In this document: positions 61,950 to 64,000 of the stretch, in pieces
How the letters are laid out: each line of letters opens with the position of its first letter
Numbering within the stretch: position 1 is the first letter of the stretch
Source of the DNA: Fimenecus sp900545625
GTDB taxonomy: Bacteria; Bacillota; Clostridia; Oscillospirales; Acutalibacteraceae
Reading direction: 5' to 3'
Assembly: GCA_963931525.1 (NCBI GenBank)
Contig: OZ007023.1
Location: 310,001 to 374,000 of the forward strand
Length of the DNA stretch: 64,000 nucleotides
Notes under the pieces: model-generated
Told to the model about the DNA's origin: nothing
What the model saw: the letters and a program-made list of their open reading frames with translations, nothing else
Databases searched by the model: none
Translations under genes and position numbers: made by a program

Positions 61950-62882
61950 TTAAACCCCTTCCATCACATGCATGGCGCGCAAGGTGCGGTCGCTGATCGA
62001 ATCCTGCACCGCGAAGGCGTAGGGCTCCAAATAGTTTTCCCCCGCTTTCCGGGCGCAAAGCCCCTGACGAACGAGCTCCCCGATGATCTGCGATGCGATC
62101 TGCTCCATTACTTCCGCCGCATTTTCATCCGCCGGCGACTGCAAGAGTGAAAGCAGCCGTTCGGGAACTTGCGGCAACATCCCCGTCTCGCGTGCGGCGC
62201 GGAACTGCCACTTATAAAACGGGCTGTACCGCCGCGCAAGCAGAAAGAGCAGGTGCAGCGCGTGCGTCACAAATTCGTTGCGTGCGAGCGCCGCCGCGCC
62301 CGGCTCGCCGTGGCGCAGGCAGCGGCTGAAATTATACTGCCCGCTTTGCGCCGCCAAGCTCAGGGCTGCGGCGATCTTTTTGCGCCGCACATCCTCCGGG
62401 TAGCCCTGCAAAAGCGTTTCGCGGATCGCGGAAAACGCGCCCGCGCCGTCGTAAAATACCGCGCCGTTGGAGGCGTTCGCCAGCGCGTATTCGGGCGTGT
62501 AGAGCCATTCCTCGTTCGTTTCGGGCGCGCGCGGGAGGCCGATGAGCGTGCGGTAAAAATCCGAAATGCGGAACACACCGACGCGGCTGTTGCCGTAAAT
62601 GCTGTGCTGCTGCATTTTGACGCCGAGAAATTCCCGCGGCAATTTATTATATGCGCGCATCAGGCGGAAACCGAACTCGGCATCCGCTTCGTCGGTCAGC
62701 CAAAAGCAAAAGCCCGCCTCAAAATCGTGGTCGTGCGAAAGATCGTCGTCATAGCCGAAGCACTCCGAACCCAACCCCGCAAGCCCTGCCGCCACACGGG
62801 TTTTCTCTGCGGCAAAGTCGTTTTCCAAAAGCGGGATGCCGTAGGCTTCAAAATAGCGGCGCGAAAGCTCAAGACCCTGCAT
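61950..62882 (-). CDS. DUF4037 domain protein (nucleotidyltransferase-like)
   Basis: The 310-residue protein has a nucleotidyltransferase-like start, with CFGYDDDLSHDHDFEAGFCF at about residues 42-61 where the G-x-D-x-D metal site is expected, and then a helical DUF4037 region with EFLGVKMQQHSIYGNSRVG. Function unknown. ATG 62882 overlaps the TPR gene by 14 nt, so the two are coupled. The stop codon directly abuts repeat copy D. Confidence 0.82.
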   Translation of the reverse strand: MQGLELSRRYFEAYGIPLLENDFAAEKTRVAAGLAGLGSECFGYDDDLSHDHDFEAGFCFWLTDEADAEFGFRLMRAYNKLPREFLGVKMQQHSIYGNSRVGVFRISDFYRTLIGLPRAPETNEEWLYTPEYALANASNGAVFYDGAGAFSAIRETLLQGYPEDVRRKKIAAALSLAAQSGQYNFSRCLRHGEPGAAALARNEFVTHALHLLFLLARRYSPFYKWQFRAARETGMLPQVPERLLSLLQSPADENAAEVMEQIASQIIGELVRQGLCARKAGENYLEPYAFAVQDSISDRTLRAMHVMEGV

Positions 62883-63702
62883 AGATGCGATCCGCCCTTT
62901 CGTCGAGATCCTTGCGGACCTTGAAAAATCCATAGTAGCCGAACGCCTGCGCCGCCTTGCGGCAGACAAAGGCATAGTAGCCGTCGCGCACGGTGTGCTC
63001 ATCGTCGAGCAGTGCGAGCGCCTCGAAAAGCAGGGCTTCCACCTGCGCCTCGTCCCGCCCCGCGGCGGCGTACAGATCGGCTAAATTGATCTTCGTCACG
63101 GCGCGGTCGGGCTCGGTATGCCCGTTATGCTCCAAAATCGCATACGCGCGCTCATACAGTGCTTCGGCTTCGTCAAAACGTTCCAGTTCCGCAAGCGCGG
63201 TCGCCTTGTTATTGTAAAGCCCTGCAAGCTGCAAATCCTGCGCGGGCAGCTCCTTCTCATACACCGCTTCGGCGCGCGCATACAGCGTCAGCGCGCGTTC
63301 GGGGTCTCCGAACGCCTTGCAGGTCGTCGCCGCGTTCAAAAGGATCGTTGCGGCGGACACCAGCTGCCCGAGCCCGAGCGTGTCGATAAGCTCCAACCCG
63401 CGCTCCACGGCAGCCATCCCCCAGCCGCGGTCATTCGTCTTGCGCGCAAGCCCCATGATCTCGCTTTGCACCGAAAGCTCGCCGCGCTTATCCTTGAGCG
63501 CCGCAGCCTCGTCTATCCAATATTTCAGCAGCCGCTTCGCGCCGTCGTAGTCCTCACGGGCAAGCAGGCTGTCCAGTTTTTCCGTGATATTGGCGACGGG
63601 AATGTGCCCGTCGGGCGCTTCCGGGTCCGGGTAATAAAAATCCTTGCCCGAGCAAAGCGGGCAGGCGGGTTCCTTGTAGTCAAATGCATCGATCGAAGCC
63701 AT
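62869..63702 (-). CDS. TPR-repeat protein with N-terminal zinc-type CxxC
   Basis: This 277-residue protein starts MASIDAFDYKEPACPLCSGK with a single CxxC, then has about five TPR-like helical pairs (residues 45-260), such as ERALTLYARAEAVYEKE and AELERFDEAEALYERAYAIL. It is expected to bind its partner, most likely the DUF4037 protein encoded downstream. Its ribosome binding site AAAGGAG is separated from the ATG by a 6-bp hairpin (described separately). A near-consensus promoter lies at 63812-63840. Confidence 0.82.
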   Translation of the reverse strand: MASIDAFDYKEPACPLCSGKDFYYPDPEAPDGHIPVANITEKLDSLLAREDYDGAKRLLKYWIDEAAALKDKRGELSVQSEIMGLARKTNDRGWGMAAVERGLELIDTLGLGQLVSAATILLNAATTCKAFGDPERALTLYARAEAVYEKELPAQDLQLAGLYNNKATALAELERFDEAEALYERAYAILEHNGHTEPDRAVTKINLADLYAAAGRDEAQVEALLFEALALLDDEHTVRDGYYAFVCRKAAQAFGYYGFFKVRKDLDERADRIYAGS

Positions 63703-63734
63703 AGTATTTTTCGCGCCCTGCGGCGCGCTCCTTT
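63703..63734 (-). promoter_or_regulatory. Split ribosome binding site of the TPR gene
   Basis: In the mRNA, AAAGGAG is followed at once by the stem CGCGCC/GGCGCG with loop GCAG, then AAAAATACT and the ATG. Without folding, the spacing is 25 nt; with the stem folded it is 9 nt, an ideal value. The same layout occurs before rimP. Confidence 0.6.
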
Positions 63735-63811
63735 CCGATGTTTTGCAGCTTTGCGTGCCCTCTGCGCATCTTTGTAAACGCGACCCACGGGCTTGGCTTT
63801 TTCCGCCTTTC

Positions 63812-63840
63812 ATCATACCGAATTTTTCCCGGTTTGTCAA
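63812..63840 (-). promoter_or_regulatory. Promoter of the TPR-DUF4037 operon
   Basis: The minus strand reads TTGACA (perfect), 17 bp, TATGAT, about 105 nt before the ATG at 63702. Confidence 0.75.
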
Positions 63841-64000
63841 TAAATGGTAATAGGAACTTTTACTGATAAGTGTAGGGAAAACCAATCCTTATAGCAATCC
63901 GCATCTTTATAAGGACGCGCTTTTTGGGATACCTAAAAGCCCCTGCCAAAACAGGGATCATCCCTTACCGTGTGGGAAGCATAAAATCATGCTTCCTGCC
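63841..64000. other. Right window edge, no gene visible
   Basis: No convincing open frame is present. An inverted repeat GGAAGCAT/ATGCTTCC at 63975-63996 could be a terminator or operator of a gene beyond the window. Confidence 0.5.

Overview
The window looks like chromosomal DNA from a GC-rich, Gram-positive Clostridia-type bacterium, most likely a gut or rumen member of the Oscillospiraceae/Ruminococcaceae group. The evidence is: AAAGGAG-type ribosome binding sites at most genes, TTGACA/TATAAT-like promoters with 17-18 bp spacers, a dockerin module on a secreted enzyme, ribosomal protein L27 with the N-terminal extension that the Prp protease removes in Firmicutes, a GGGtGRT protein paired with an Fe-S scaffold protein, a LexA-like box of the Bacillus/Clostridium type, and single-membrane exported proteins. 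I found no rRNA, tRNA, CRISPR array or complete prophage.

Layout. Positions 1-7700 hold a partial membrane-anchored protein, an S1-domain protein, a secreted esterase/lipase with a dockerin, and a two-component system followed by a tiny coupled membrane protein. Positions 7790-14390 hold a gltX-glnS tRNA-charging operon with a membrane protein, a membrane-anchored alpha/beta hydrolase and an iron-containing alcohol dehydrogenase. Positions 14440-22195 are the rimP-nusA-ylxR-ylxQ-infB-rbfA-nrnA-truB-ribF operon, with a clear promoter and a structured leader. Positions 22200-27064 hold a small acidic protein, an MgtC-like protein, a 999-residue degenerate P-type-ATPase-like protein and rlmB. 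Positions 28110-34140 are a complete phosphate operon, pstS-pstC-pstA-pstB-phoU-phoB-phoR, whose PstS is circularly permuted. Positions 34400-40400 hold an L,D-transpeptidase, the GGGtGRT/NifU-like pair, a small gene with an SOS-type operator, rlmD and an acetyltransferase.

The most unusual region is 41155-52574. One minus-strand operon encodes a giant 1802-residue secreted protein, then six small secreted proteins, then a protein with a C-terminal membrane anchor. The six small proteins share one domain (signal peptide, a Y-T-V-T-I-P-A...I-P-W core and a final G-x-Y-x-x-x-L-x-F-T strand), and the giant protein ends with the same domain. Upstream lie a DUF559 endonuclease gene set between repeats with variable hairpins, a single-pass membrane protein, and a divergent XRE repressor with twin operators. 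I propose that this is a cell-surface assembly, possibly polymeric, that is not obviously any named pilus or S-layer system.

Positions 53750-63702 return to ordinary genes: a membrane protein plus GPH transporter, a lipid kinase, an rRNA methyltransferase, an acyltransferase, the rplU-prp-rpmA operon with an L21 leader, a hemolysin III protein, and a TPR/DUF4037 pair. Four intergenic gaps (35490, 40551, 53430 and 61596) carry copies of one non-coding element. Its ends are inverted arrays of TTAGATG-like 7-bp steps, and the best-preserved copies sit directly against transcription terminators.
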